From assembly GCF_029866485.1 (NCBI RefSeq), contig NZ_CP092332.1, positions 1,116,001 through 1,180,000 on the forward strand: 64,000 nt of DNA. The letters are read 5' to 3'. This document shows positions 9,158 to 17,170 of the stretch, one piece after another. The notes below the pieces were generated by a model that ran no database searches, was not told where the DNA came from, and saw only the letters and a program-made list of their open reading frames with translations. The translations under genes and the position numbers were made by a program. This stretch comes from Flavobacterium keumense. Its GTDB lineage: Bacteria > Bacteroidota > Bacteroidia > Flavobacteriales > Flavobacteriaceae. The number at the start of each line of letters is the position of its first letter. Position 1 is the first letter of the stretch.

Positions 9158-9772
9158 TTAAAACAATCCGTTTAGCTCGGCATCTATTCGGCGAATAATA
9201 TCACCTAAATCTTCTTGATTATCAACAAAATTAATATTGTCTACATCAATAATTAATAATTTACCACGGTCATACGTGTGAATCCAAGCTTCATAACGCT
9301 CGTTCAAACGGCTCAGATAATCTATAGAAATAGAATTTTCATAGTCACGCCCACGTTTGTGAATTTGACCCACTAAATTAGGAATAGAACTACGCAAGTA
9401 AATCAATAAATCAGGTGCTTTTACCAAAGATTCCATCAACTCAAAAAGAGAAGAATAGTTTTGATAATCGCGATTAGTCATTAAGCCCATAGCGTGCAAG
9501 TTGGGCGCAAAGATATGAGCATCCTCATAAATGGTTCTGTCTTGAATAATTTTTTTTCCGCTTTCGCGAATTTGCATTACTTGACGAAAACGACTATTTA
9601 AGAAATAAATTTGCAAGTTAAATGACCAACGCTCCATTTGGTGATAGAAATCATCCAAATATGGATTGTCAACCACATCTTCAAAATGGGGCTCCCATTT
9701 GAAATGTTTTGCCAATAAATTGGTTAAGGTAGTTTTTCCTGATCCTATGTTTCCTGCTACTGCTATATGCAT
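9158..9772 (-). CDS. Deoxynucleoside kinase
   Basis: A 204-residue cytoplasmic kinase that phosphorylates deoxynucleosides for nucleotide salvage, of the deoxyadenosine/deoxyguanosine kinase family. The P-loop GNIGSGKTTL is at residues 8-17. The family motif containing DRTIYED near residue 100 carries the Asp-Arg-Thr of the active site. The R-x-R region near 135-140 (HKRGRDYE) is the lid. Length is typical. It is transcribed alone, converging on hppA. Base preference (dA, dG or dC) cannot be told from the sequence. Confidence 0.88.
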   Translation of the reverse strand: MHIAVAGNIGSGKTTLTNLLAKHFKWEPHFEDVVDNPYLDDFYHQMERWSFNLQIYFLNSRFRQVMQIRESGKKIIQDRTIYEDAHIFAPNLHAMGLMTNRDYQNYSSLFELMESLVKAPDLLIYLRSSIPNLVGQIHKRGRDYENSISIDYLSRLNERYEAWIHTYDRGKLLIIDVDNINFVDNQEDLGDIIRRIDAELNGLF

Positions 9773-10029
9773 TATCGTAGAATATTTTAGTATTGATAAA
9801 TTTCTGAATTTGTAAAAATAGATAAAATTTAGTCTTTTGGAATATTTTTTTCACATGATTTATTCACAATGATTAAATGGAATGCAATAGATTTAATTGT
9901 GATTTTTTTTGAATAGACTTTAAACCATTTGATGATTGTACTATCTAACCGTTTAGGATTTAACATTTTTTTGGTAACAAATCAAATTTTCTTTCGACAT
10001 ATTTGCCTATTAACCATAAAGTCAACTCA

Positions 10030-10923
10030 ATGAAAAAAACATTTTTAATACTATTCTTTACATTAGCTTATACAGCTTCTAATGCACAAAAAGATTTTCA
10101 AGGAATGGCTGTGTATGAGTCAAAAACCAGCATGTCCGATTTTAAAGCTCGTTTTGAAGGAAACAAAAATATCACACCCGATATGCAAAAGATGATGGAA
10201 GAGCGAATGAAAAAAATGTTTGAAAAGACGTTTGTTTTGAATTTTGATAAATCGGCTTCTATTTACAAAGAAGAAGAAAAATTAGAGTCGCCTCAATCTC
10301 AAGGAGGTATGGGAATACGCATGATGGGTTCATTTACAGGTGGTGGTGGAACTTTCTACAAAAATGTCAAAGATAAAACCTATGTTGTAGATAAAGAATT
10401 TATGGGTAAGGAATTTTTAGTAAAAGATTCTTTGGCTACATTGAATTGGAAAATGGAGGCTGAAACCCGAGTAATTGGAGGCTATACCTGTTACAAAGCA
10501 ACGGCTGTAAAAGCAGCGAGTAAAACCGATTTTAGAAATTTCCGACCTAGAAAAGAAGGGGAAGTTAAAAAAGAAGCAGACCAACCTAGTGAGGGAAAGA
10601 AAACGAATTTCATGGATGCAGTCGAAATGCCAAAAGAAATTACCATTGCAGCTTGGTACACTCCAGAAATCCCAGTGAATCAAGGTCCAGAAGGATATTG
10701 GGGATTGCCTGGTTTGATTTTAGAGATTAATGACGGTAAAACAACTATTTTATGTTCCAAAGTAGTATTAAATCCTAAGGACAAAGCCGAAATTAAGCCG
10801 TCAACAAAAGGAAAAGTAGTTAGTCAAAAAGAATATGACGAAACCGTAATTAAGAAGATGGAAGAATTTCGAGAAATGAATCAAGGACGTGGAGGAGGAA
10901 TGGAAATCAGAATTAATCGCTAA
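10030..10923 (+). CDS. GLPGLI family protein
   Basis: Exported protein (297 aa) of the Bacteroidota GLPGLI family, named for the motif seen here as WGLPGLILEINDGKT near residue 230. The N-terminal signal peptide MKKTFLILFFTLAYTASNAQ is clear. ATG 10030 was preferred over an in-frame ATG at 10003, which overlaps the promoter-like box CATATTTG (9998-10005) and would spoil the signal peptide. The family's function is unknown. The gene ends 26 bases before an outer-membrane receptor-like gene, a pairing frequent in Flavobacteria, so the two probably act together in the envelope. Confidence 0.88.
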   Translation: MKKTFLILFFTLAYTASNAQKDFQGMAVYESKTSMSDFKARFEGNKNITPDMQKMMEERMKKMFEKTFVLNFDKSASIYKEEEKLESPQSQGGMGIRMMGSFTGGGGTFYKNVKDKTYVVDKEFMGKEFLVKDSLATLNWKMEAETRVIGGYTCYKATAVKAASKTDFRNFRPRKEGEVKKEADQPSEGKKTNFMDAVEMPKEITIAAWYTPEIPVNQGPEGYWGLPGLILEINDGKTTILCSKVVLNPKDKAEIKPSTKGKVVSQKEYDETVIKKMEEFREMNQGRGGGMEIRINR

Positions 10924-10949
10924 TGGGTTCTTTATTTAAATGCCATATA

Positions 10950-13652
10950 ATGAAGAAATTACTATTGTTTTTTGCCTTAGGATTGTTTGCAAATGGGTAT
11001 GCCCAAAACATTCGTTTTGAAGGTGTTATTATGGATTCAGGCAAAGCTCCTTTAGAGATGGCTAATGTAATGGCGGTCAATCAAACCACCAAAGCTATGG
11101 ATGCATATGCTATTACTAGTGATAAAGGAAAGTTTGTGTTGAATTTGAAAGCCAATACTTCTTATACTATAAAGTTGAGTTATATTGGAATGCAGAATAA
11201 GGAAATCACTGTTGCTACCAAGTCTGAAAACATTGTTCAAAATATTACAATGGAATCTGGCGGAATAGAATTAGCTGGTGTTGAAATTGTTCGCGAAATG
11301 CCTGTTTCTATTAAAGGAGATACAATTGTATATAATGCTGATTCATTCAAATCAGGGACCGAAAGAAAATTAGAAGATGTAATAAAAAAATTACCAGGAG
11401 TTGAAATTAATTCGGATGGCGAAGTTGAAGTAGAAGGAAAAAAGGTTTCTAAATTGATGGTAGATGGGAAAGATTTTTTTAAAGGAGATACCAAATTAGG
11501 AGTTAAAAATATTCCGGCAGATGCTATAGATAAAGTACAATTTCTTAGAAATTATAATGAAAATTCAATCTTGAAAGGAGTCGAAAACAATCAGGATAAT
11601 GTGGCAATGAATATCAAACTAAAATCAGGAAAGAAAAATTTTTGGTTTGGTGATATTTCGGCAGCAGGGGGCATCAATGATACAAATAGGTATTTAGTCA
11701 ATCCTAAATTATTTTATTATTCTCCTAATTATAGTATTAATTTAATCACCAATTTTAATAATATTGGGGAGTTGCCATTAACCGTTCAAGATTATTTTAA
11801 GTTTACGGGTGGGTTTAAAAATATGATGTCTAAAGGAGGCAGTAGTTTCAATATTAGTTCTAATGATTTAGGAATTTCGTTGATGCGAAATAATAGAGCT
11901 AAAGAAATTGAGACTCAATTTGGAGCCGCTAATTTTACTTATAATGTTACTAAAGCTTGGACTTTAAGCGGTTTTGGGATTATTTTGAATTCAAATTCGG
12001 ATTTGGAAACCAAATCAACTGTTAATATTTTAAATCCAAGTTCTAATCAGATTGCTTCGACTGAGAATAGAGACGAAGTTACCAGCCAGAAAAGTAATCT
12101 TGGGTTGTTCAAACTAGGTTCTATTTATAAGCCAAATTCAAAATTTCAATTGGATTATGATATCTTGTCAAAATTGTCTAAACAAGACGAAAATAGTAGT
12201 TTGTTACGACAATCAATAGTGAATTATATATCGACTAATGAAACAATTTTTACAGGTAAAAAGCAAGATCCAACCTCTTTGAATCAAAATCTAAGCGCTT
12301 ATTTTACACAAAGCGATAAGAATGTTTTTGCTGTCGAAATGCAACATTTGTATCAAGATGAAAATCCATTTTATAATGCAAATTTGCAATCCCAGCCGTT
12401 TAGTTTGATAGGATATTTAACGGGACAAAATAGAAATGATTTATCACAAAATCGTTTTGTAAAGACTAATAAGTTAGATGCAAAATTGGATTATTATTAT
12501 ATGATTACTCCAAAAAGCAACATTAATATTACTATAGGAAATACTAATTCTAATCAAAATTTCAACTCTAGTATTTACCAAATTTTAGATGGAGGAGGAA
12601 TTAATAAATTAACTGATTCTCAAAATAATAATAGTGTGAATTATAAATTTAATGATGCTTTTTTAGGATTACATTATAAATTTTTATCGGGCAAATTTAC
12701 AATCACACCTGGGGTTAGTTTTCATGCATACGATATGACTAACACACAATTAGGGAATAGTTTTAATCAAAATTTCTTTAGAATATTACCTGATTTCTTA
12801 ACGATTTATCAAATTAAGAAAGCCGAAACACTGACGTATAATTTTGGTTTTACGAATAGCTTTACAGATATTAATAGATTGGCAGAGGGTTTTGTATTTA
12901 ATAATTACAACAGCCTGTCAAAAGGTAGCCGTACTTTGGAGAATGCTACACAGCAAAATCATTCGTTGCGTTATTTTAAATACAATATGTTCAATTTAGA
13001 GAATATTTCGGCTAATTTGAGTTATTCCAAAACCGTGGATGCTATTAAAACACAATCAGTTTTTAATGGAGTAAATCAGTCTTCGTCTCCTTATAATTCT
13101 GATTTTGCTGACGAATCAGCTAGTGCTTTTGCCATGTATGGGCGTTCATTTTTAAAGAATTATAAAGCTTCTTTTAATACGAGATTAGGCTGGTCAAAAT
13201 TTAATAATATTCAAAATGCAACCTTAACTGTTAGAGAGAGTTTTACACAAACTCATACTATTACAGCGGCAACTAATTATAAGAATTTACCTAACCTTGA
13301 GATAGGGTATTCGTTGACAGTAAATGATTATAATAATTCTAAATTTTACACTGACAAACCATTTGTAAAATTGGATTATTACTTTTTGAAAAGTTTCTCT
13401 TTCGTTTCAGAATATGAGTTTTACCATTATTACAACGGAGATAAGACAGTCAATAATGAATATGATTTTCTTTCAGCAAGTTTAATTTATCAAAGAACTA
13501 AAGAAAGTAAATTAGAGTATAAAATATCGGCTACTAATTTATTGAATACTACTTCGTTGAATGATGATAGTTTCTCGCAGTTTTCTACGCGAACTTCACA
13601 ATATACGGTGCAGCCTAGATATATACTATTTAGCTTGAAGTACAATTTATAA
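10950..13652 (+). CDS. TonB-dependent receptor-like outer-membrane protein
   Basis: A 900-residue exported protein. Signal peptide (about 1-19, ending GYAQ), then a carboxypeptidase-regulatory-like beta-sandwich (about 20-105, FEGVIMDSGKAPLEMANV). A plug-like region follows (about 115-225, with KLEDVIKKLPGVEINSDG and VDGKDFFKGDTK), then a long barrel region ending in YILFSLKYNL. This is the architecture of GLPGLI-associated outer-membrane receptors. The first gene of the pair ends at 10923; ATG 10950 gives the proper signal peptide, whereas the in-frame ATG at 10923 adds nine residues before it. The substrate is unknown. Transcription ends at a strong terminator at 13669. Confidence 0.85.
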   Translation: MKKLLLFFALGLFANGYAQNIRFEGVIMDSGKAPLEMANVMAVNQTTKAMDAYAITSDKGKFVLNLKANTSYTIKLSYIGMQNKEITVATKSENIVQNITMESGGIELAGVEIVREMPVSIKGDTIVYNADSFKSGTERKLEDVIKKLPGVEINSDGEVEVEGKKVSKLMVDGKDFFKGDTKLGVKNIPADAIDKVQFLRNYNENSILKGVENNQDNVAMNIKLKSGKKNFWFGDISAAGGINDTNRYLVNPKLFYYSPNYSINLITNFNNIGELPLTVQDYFKFTGGFKNMMSKGGSSFNISSNDLGISLMRNNRAKEIETQFGAANFTYNVTKAWTLSGFGIILNSNSDLETKSTVNILNPSSNQIASTENRDEVTSQKSNLGLFKLGSIYKPNSKFQLDYDILSKLSKQDENSSLLRQSIVNYISTNETIFTGKKQDPTSLNQNLSAYFTQSDKNVFAVEMQHLYQDENPFYNANLQSQPFSLIGYLTGQNRNDLSQNRFVKTNKLDAKLDYYYMITPKSNINITIGNTNSNQNFNSSIYQILDGGGINKLTDSQNNNSVNYKFNDAFLGLHYKFLSGKFTITPGVSFHAYDMTNTQLGNSFNQNFFRILPDFLTIYQIKKAETLTYNFGFTNSFTDINRLAEGFVFNNYNSLSKGSRTLENATQQNHSLRYFKYNMFNLENISANLSYSKTVDAIKTQSVFNGVNQSSSPYNSDFADESASAFAMYGRSFLKNYKASFNTRLGWSKFNNIQNATLTVRESFTQTHTITAATNYKNLPNLEIGYSLTVNDYNNSKFYTDKPFVKLDYYFLKSFSFVSEYEFYHYYNGDKTVNNEYDFLSASLIYQRTKESKLEYKISATNLLNTTSLNDDSFSQFSTRTSQYTVQPRYILFSLKYNL

Positions 13653-13668
13653 CTTCAATAAAACACAT

Positions 13669-13699
13669 AAAAAAACCACGCAATTTGCGTGGTTTTTTT
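13669..13699. terminator. Bidirectional terminator between the receptor gene and metK
   Basis: CCACGCAA and TTGCGTGG form a compact stem flanked by A6 and T7, so it can work in both directions between the two convergent genes. Confidence 0.88.
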
Positions 13700-13718
13700 A
13701 TGAATTGAAAGGGTTGAA

Positions 13719-14969
13719 TTACAATTTAAAAGCTGTTTTTACAGCGTCTACAAAGTCTAATTTTTCCCAAGTAAATAAATCTACAGTAACCGTTTTGGTT
13801 AATCCACCAGGAGCAGAGAAGGTTTTAGTAACCGTTTCAGGTGTACGTCCCATGTGTCCGTAAGCAGCTGTTTCACTATAGATTGGATTTCTTAATTTCA
13901 AACGTTGCTCGATAAAGTACGGACGCATGTCAAAAATACCTTCTACTACTTTACTGATTTCTCCGTCAGTCAAATTTACTTTTGAAGTTCCATACGTATT
14001 TACGTTGATAGATGTTGGTTTTGCTACACCAATAGCATACGATACTTGTACCAAAACTTCGTCACACAATCCAGCAGCTACTAAGTTTTTAGCAATATGA
14101 CGTGTAGCATAAGCCGCTGAGCGGTCTACTTTTGACGGGTCTTTTCCAGAGAATGCACCACCACCGTGAGCACCTTTACCACCATACGTATCAACAATGA
14201 TTTTTCTTCCTGTCAAACCAGTATCTCCGTGAGGTCCTCCAATAACGAATTTTCCTGTCGGGTTGATGTGATAAGTGATATTGTCATTGAAAAAATGCGC
14301 ATATTGTGGGTATTTCGCTTTGACACGCGGAATCAAAATACTAACCAAGTCTGATTTGATTTTAGCTAACATAGCCGCTTCTTCATCAAAATCATCGTGT
14401 TGCGTAGAGATTACAATCGCATCAATACGAACCGGTTTGTTATCATCTGAATATTCAAGAGTTACTTGCGATTTAGCATCAGGACGCAAGTATTTGATTT
14501 CGTTGTTTTCTCTTCTTAAATTAGCCAACTCGATCAAAATTGCGTGAGATAAATCCAAAGCTAAAGGCATGTAGTTCTCCGTCTCATTGGTAGCATAACC
14601 AAACATCATTCCTTGGTCACCTGCTCCTTGCTCTTCTTTACTCGCTCTATCTACTCCTTGATTAATATCAGCTGATTGTTCGTGAATAGCCGAAAGGATA
14701 CCACAAGAATTAGCTTCAAACATGTACTCACTTTTAGTGTAACCAATTTTCTTGATTACATCACGAGCGATTTGCTGTACATCTAAATAGGTATTTGACT
14801 TTACTTCTCCAGCCAATATCACCTGACCTGTAGTCACCAATGTTTCACAGGCTACTTTTGAATCGGCATCAAAAGCCAAAAAATTATCAATTAACGCATC
14901 TGAAATTTGATCAGCTACTTTGTCTGGATGTCCTTCGCTCACAGATTCTGACGTAAATAAATAAGCCAT
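13719..14969 (-). CDS. metK: S-adenosylmethionine synthetase
   Basis: Makes S-adenosylmethionine from methionine and ATP in the cytoplasm (416 aa). Family signatures are present: [18 protein letters not shown] near the N-terminus, [12 protein letters not shown] near residue 120, and the glycine-rich [19 protein letters not shown] near 275. Length is usual for Bacteroidota. It is transcribed divergently from the methionine-biosynthesis operon and has a leader with a SAM-II riboswitch (15090-15021), so its own product probably represses it. The start ATG at 14969 follows the riboswitch by about 50 bases. Confidence 0.97.
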   Translation of the reverse strand: MAYLFTSESVSEGHPDKVADQISDALIDNFLAFDADSKVACETLVTTGQVILAGEVKSNTYLDVQQIARDVIKKIGYTKSEYMFEANSCGILSAIHEQSADINQGVDRASKEEQGAGDQGMMFGYATNETENYMPLALDLSHAILIELANLRRENNEIKYLRPDAKSQVTLEYSDDNKPVRIDAIVISTQHDDFDEEAAMLAKIKSDLVSILIPRVKAKYPQYAHFFNDNITYHINPTGKFVIGGPHGDTGLTGRKIIVDTYGGKGAHGGGAFSGKDPSKVDRSAAYATRHIAKNLVAAGLCDEVLVQVSYAIGVAKPTSINVNTYGTSKVNLTDGEISKVVEGIFDMRPYFIEQRLKLRNPIYSETAAYGHMGRTPETVTKTFSAPGGLTKTVTVDLFTWEKLDFVDAVKTAFKL

Positions 14970-15020
14970 AATAATTTAATTAGTTTTAAATTAAGCGAGA
15001 AAAAAAAGGAAATTGCTCCG

Positions 15021-15090
15021 AAATGCTAAAGGGAAGTTCCTGCTTTAGCATTTTTTAACGAGGTTGCAATCAGTTCAAATTTTTCCTCTG
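15021..15090 (-). promoter_or_regulatory. SAM-II riboswitch in the metK leader
   Basis: On the minus strand the block TTGCAACCTCGTTAAA followed by TGCTAAAG closely follows the SAM-II conserved core (TTGCA-CC-CGTTAAA...GCTAAA, recalled from the alphaproteobacterial metA aptamer). P1 forms between GAGG (88-85 of 15000) and CCTC (63-60). AAATGCTAAAG (15053-15043) can alternatively pair perfectly over 11 bp with CTTTAGCATTT (15031-15021), sequestering the GCTAAAG element and giving a plausible switch. The P2 pseudoknot partner is not obvious, which fits a long-loop variant. It lies just after the metK promoter. Confidence 0.78.
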
Positions 15091-15101
15091 AAATTAGAGT
15101 G

Positions 15102-15130
15102 CAAAGTTATAAAACCATTTTGAATTCCAA
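15102..15130 (-). promoter_or_regulatory. Promoter of metK
   Basis: Minus strand TTG (15130-15128), 18-base spacer, TAACTTTG (15109-15102). Transcription would begin near 15095, right at the start of the SAM-II aptamer. Confidence 0.78.
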
Positions 15131-15233
15131 ATTAAATTTTCCTTTTTTTTATTTCAAAAAGGAGTTTTGATTTCGTTTTCTTCAAAAAATGGGGCTTTTG
15201 GGTTCTTTTTTTTGAATTATTTCTTTCTCAAAT

Positions 15234-15264
15234 TTGGATTTGTAATTAATTATTCGCAATTTTG
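15234..15264 (+). promoter_or_regulatory. Candidate promoter of the Met/Cys leader-peptide region
   Basis: TTG (15234-15236), 20-base spacer, CAATTTTG (15257-15264), one mismatch to TAnnTTTG. It lies 19 bases before the first leader-peptide ATG. Confidence 0.5.
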
Positions 15265-15283
15265 GTATTCAAATAAAGAAAAC

Positions 15284-15352
15284 ATGAACAATAAGGTGTG
15301 CAAAATGGTAAAATCACTTCAGGAAATGTCCTGCGGGTTGCCTATTGCATAA
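15284..15352 (+). CDS. Putative Met/Cys leader peptide 1 (22 aa)
   Basis: Short reading frame starting MNNKVCKMVKSL and ending SCGLPIA, with Cys at 6 and 17 and internal Met at 8 and 15. A strong intrinsic terminator starts 21 bases after its stop. The codons for Cys17-Gly-Leu overlap TGCGGGTTGC (15332-15341), which can pair at 8 of 10 positions with GCCTCCCGCA (15376-15385), the 5' arm of that terminator. That is the layout of a transcription attenuator in which ribosome position decides termination. It lies upstream of methionine and cysteine biosynthesis genes. No homologue is known to me; translation is inferred. Confidence 0.5.
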   Translation: MNNKVCKMVKSLQEMSCGLPIA

Positions 15353-15373
15353 ATTATTTTAAGTAATTATAGT

Positions 15374-15405
15374 AAGCCTCCCGCAAAAAACGGGAGGCTT
15401 TTTTT
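15374..15405 (+). terminator. Terminator after leader peptide 1
   Basis: AAGCCTCCCG (15374-15383) and CGGGAGGCTT (15391-15400) form a perfect 10-bp GC-rich stem with a 7-base loop, followed by T5 more. Its 5' arm can instead pair with 15332-15341, inside the preceding peptide frame. Confidence 0.9.
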
Positions 15406-15429
15406 ATACTCAAAAATCAAATAAACAAA

Positions 15430-15516
15430 ATGAAAAATTTAAAACAACAACCAAAACAATTTAAGATGCTAGCACTAGTGTGTTCTACTGTCGTGATGTC
15501 TATTCGAGTCTGTTGA
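15430..15516 (+). CDS. Putative Met/Cys leader peptide 2 (28 aa)
   Basis: Short reading frame starting MKNLKQQPKQFKM and ending with Met-Leu-Ala-Leu-Val-Cys and then VVMSIRVC, giving two internal Met and two Cys in its last 16 residues, the final sense codon being Cys. CCAAAAG (15519-15525), three bases after the stop, is complementary to CTTTTGG (15550-15556) in the 5' arm of the next terminator. A ribosome at the stop would mask CCAAAAG and allow termination; one stalled earlier would free it. This repeats the arrangement of leader peptide 1 and supports attenuation by sulfur amino acid supply. Function is inferred. Confidence 0.52.
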   Translation: MKNLKQQPKQFKMLALVCSTVVMSIRVC

Positions 15517-15542
15517 TGCCAAAAGTTTTGTTTTAATAATTT

Positions 15543-15580
15543 AAAACCCCTTTTGGAATCTGTTTCAAAAGGGGTTTTTT
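15543..15580 (+). terminator. Terminator after leader peptide 2
   Basis: AAAACCCCTTTTG (15543-15555) pairs perfectly with CAAAAGGGGTTTT (15566-15578), ending in a T-run. CTTTTGG in the 5' arm has an alternative partner at 15519-15525. Confidence 0.9.
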
Positions 15581-15623
15581 GTTAGCCTTTAAAAAATAAA
15601 CAATTATTTAACTATATACTGTC

Positions 15624-15827
15624 ATGAAAAAAGAAGCCATTTACCCACCAATAAGCCGCTTCAGAAGATTTCTTCGAACGAAAAATGCAAACAATAAATT
15701 GTCAACTAACGAATTAATTCATCCAAGATTTGTTTTGACAGAAACGGATATGTTGACAAAAACTAAAACGGTCAACTCCCTATTATTTCTAATGTATTCT
15801 CAAGAAAATGAGTCACTCTTTATTTAA
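15624..15827 (+). CDS. Hypothetical small protein (67 aa) in the metX leader region
   Basis: An ATG-initiated frame rich in Lys, Arg, Asn and Thr, starting MKKEAIYPPISRFRRFLR. I recognise no domain, signal peptide or membrane segment. It lies between the second attenuator terminator and the SAM-I riboswitch. It may be a third leader-type frame, a remnant, or chance, since its codons do not clearly stand out from non-coding AT-rich DNA. Confidence 0.22.
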   Translation: MKKEAIYPPISRFRRFLRTKNANNKLSTNELIHPRFVLTETDMLTKTKTVNSLLFLMYSQENESLFI

Positions 15828-15851
15828 TAAAAACAAATTTGCTTTGATTGG

Positions 15852-15893
15852 CTCTTTTGAATGAAAAATAAAATAATTGTTCGTTCAAAAGAG
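15852..15893. repeat. Inverted repeat without T-run
   Basis: CTCTTTTGAA (15852-15861) and TTCAAAAGAG (15884-15893) are perfectly complementary across a 22-base AT-rich loop. There is no T-run after it, so it is not a standard terminator. It could be an operator or an RNA stem in the long leader. Confidence 0.45.
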
Positions 15894-15943
15894 TAAATCA
15901 AAAGTGCGTAATAGTGTTTTCTCCAATTATGCAGGAATGAAAT

Positions 15944-15974
15944 TTGTTTCTTTAAGAAATAAGACGTTAATTTG
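15944..15974 (+). promoter_or_regulatory. Candidate promoter just upstream of the SAM-I riboswitch
   Basis: TTG (15944-15946), 20-base spacer, TTAATTTG (15967-15974), one mismatch to TAnnTTTG. A transcript from here would begin about 20-25 bases before the SAM-I aptamer and bypass the upstream leader-peptide terminators. Confidence 0.45.
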
Positions 15975-16004
15975 CAGCTCAAAGTTCAGATAAACGTATT
16001 GAAA

Positions 16005-16109
16005 TGTTATAGAGAAAGGTAGAGGGATTAGACCCAGTGAAGCCTTAGCAACCCTTCGGTAAATCGAAGAAGGTGCTGCATTCTACCACAGTAATGTGGA
16101 AAGATAACA
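16005..16109 (+). promoter_or_regulatory. SAM-I (S-box) riboswitch of the metX operon
   Basis: P1 is TGTTAT (16005-16010) with ATAACA (16104-16109). Inside are the S-box hallmarks: AGAGGGATTAGACCC, GTGAAGCCTTAGCAACC, AAGGTGCTGCATTCTACC and GGAAAGATAA. P3 is TTCGGTAAATCGAA-like and P4 is short. SAM binding should reduce expression of metX and the genes behind it. No clear terminator follows within about 70 bases, so control may act on translation of the start region. Confidence 0.93.
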
Positions 16110-16179
16110 CGAGATTTTATGAGTTCCCTCCTAGATTTCTTTCTAATATTTCCAACACAAATCAATAATTCCAACCGAT

Positions 16180-17148
16180 TTGACATTGGGAAATAAAATT
16201 AGCCAAATACAAATACACAATTTCACCACCGAAAGTGGTGCGCATTATCCTGTAATCAATTTGAGTTACCAAGTTTTTGGTCCCAGTTTGAATACAGCTC
16301 CCACTGTTTTAGTCAATCATGCCTTGACGGGAAATTCTCAAGTCATTGGTGATCAAGGTTGGTGGAATGATTTAATTGGCGAAAGCAAAACAATAGATAC
16401 GCTCAAATATACTGTTTTGGCATTTAATGTACCAGGCAATGGATACGATGGTTTTGGTATCAAAAATTATCAAGATTTCAACGCTAGAGATATTGCTCAG
16501 CTATTTAATCAAGGAATTAAAGCCTTACAAATAACACGGTTGTTTGCTATTATTGGTGGCTCTGTTGGTGGCGGAATTGCTTGGGAAATGGCCGCTTTAG
16601 AGCCTAAAATTACTCAGCATTTAATCCCCATTGCGACTGATTGGAAATCGACTGATTGGTTGATTGCGAATTGTTTTTTACAAGAGCAAATTTTAGCCAA
16701 TTCGTCAAAACCTATTGAAGATGCCCGTATTCACGCCATGTTGTGCTATAGAACGCCAGCCTCTTTTTCGGCGAAATTTCAACGCACTACTAATGAAGAA
16801 TTGGACGTTTTCAATATAGAAAGTTGGTTAGCCCATCACGGGACGAAGTTGCAAAAGCGTTTTCAGCTTTCGGCTTATAAAATGATGAACCAATTGTTAA
16901 AGACGATTGACATTACTAGAGGAAGGGATTCTTTTGTGGTAATCGCATCAAAAATAGAAGCAGATATTCATATTATAGGCATTGATTCTGATTTGTTTTT
17001 TACAGCCAATGAGAATCGTGCGACCTATGAAGAATTAAAAAAATACAAACAAAACGTGTCGTATCAAGAAATTGTTTCCATTCACGGTCACGACGCTTTT
17101 TTGATAGAATACAATCAATTACATAATTTATTGGCAACCATTTTTTAA
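16180..17148 (+). CDS. metX: Homoserine O-acetyltransferase
   Basis: Alpha/beta-hydrolase enzyme (about 322 aa) that acetylates homoserine with acetyl-CoA, the first committed step to methionine. The nucleophile elbow GGSVGGGIAWEMA near residue 128, the Asp in GIDSDLFF near 270 and the His in HGHDAFLIEY near 307 form the expected triad. Length is at the short end for the family, normal in my recollection for Flavobacteria. No in-frame ATG exists near the start; TTG 16180 (or TTG 16186) is the likely initiator. A 25-codon out-of-frame ATG frame from 16119 overlaps it. The SAM-I riboswitch precedes it, and thrA follows after 22 bases. Confidence 0.88.
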   Translation: MTLGNKISQIQIHNFTTESGAHYPVINLSYQVFGPSLNTAPTVLVNHALTGNSQVIGDQGWWNDLIGESKTIDTLKYTVLAFNVPGNGYDGFGIKNYQDFNARDIAQLFNQGIKALQITRLFAIIGGSVGGGIAWEMAALEPKITQHLIPIATDWKSTDWLIANCFLQEQILANSSKPIEDARIHAMLCYRTPASFSAKFQRTTNEELDVFNIESWLAHHGTKLQKRFQLSAYKMMNQLLKTIDITRGRDSFVVIASKIEADIHIIGIDSDLFFTANENRATYEELKKYKQNVSYQEIVSIHGHDAFLIEYNQLHNLLATIF

Positions 17149-17170
17149 TGGTGCTTACAGAAAGAATACT

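Noticed and set aside
15167..15283. Longer 61-codon version of the first leader peptide
   Set aside because: The extra residues are Phe-rich translation of AT-rich DNA and would start upstream of the promoter box; the 22-codon frame fits the attenuator.
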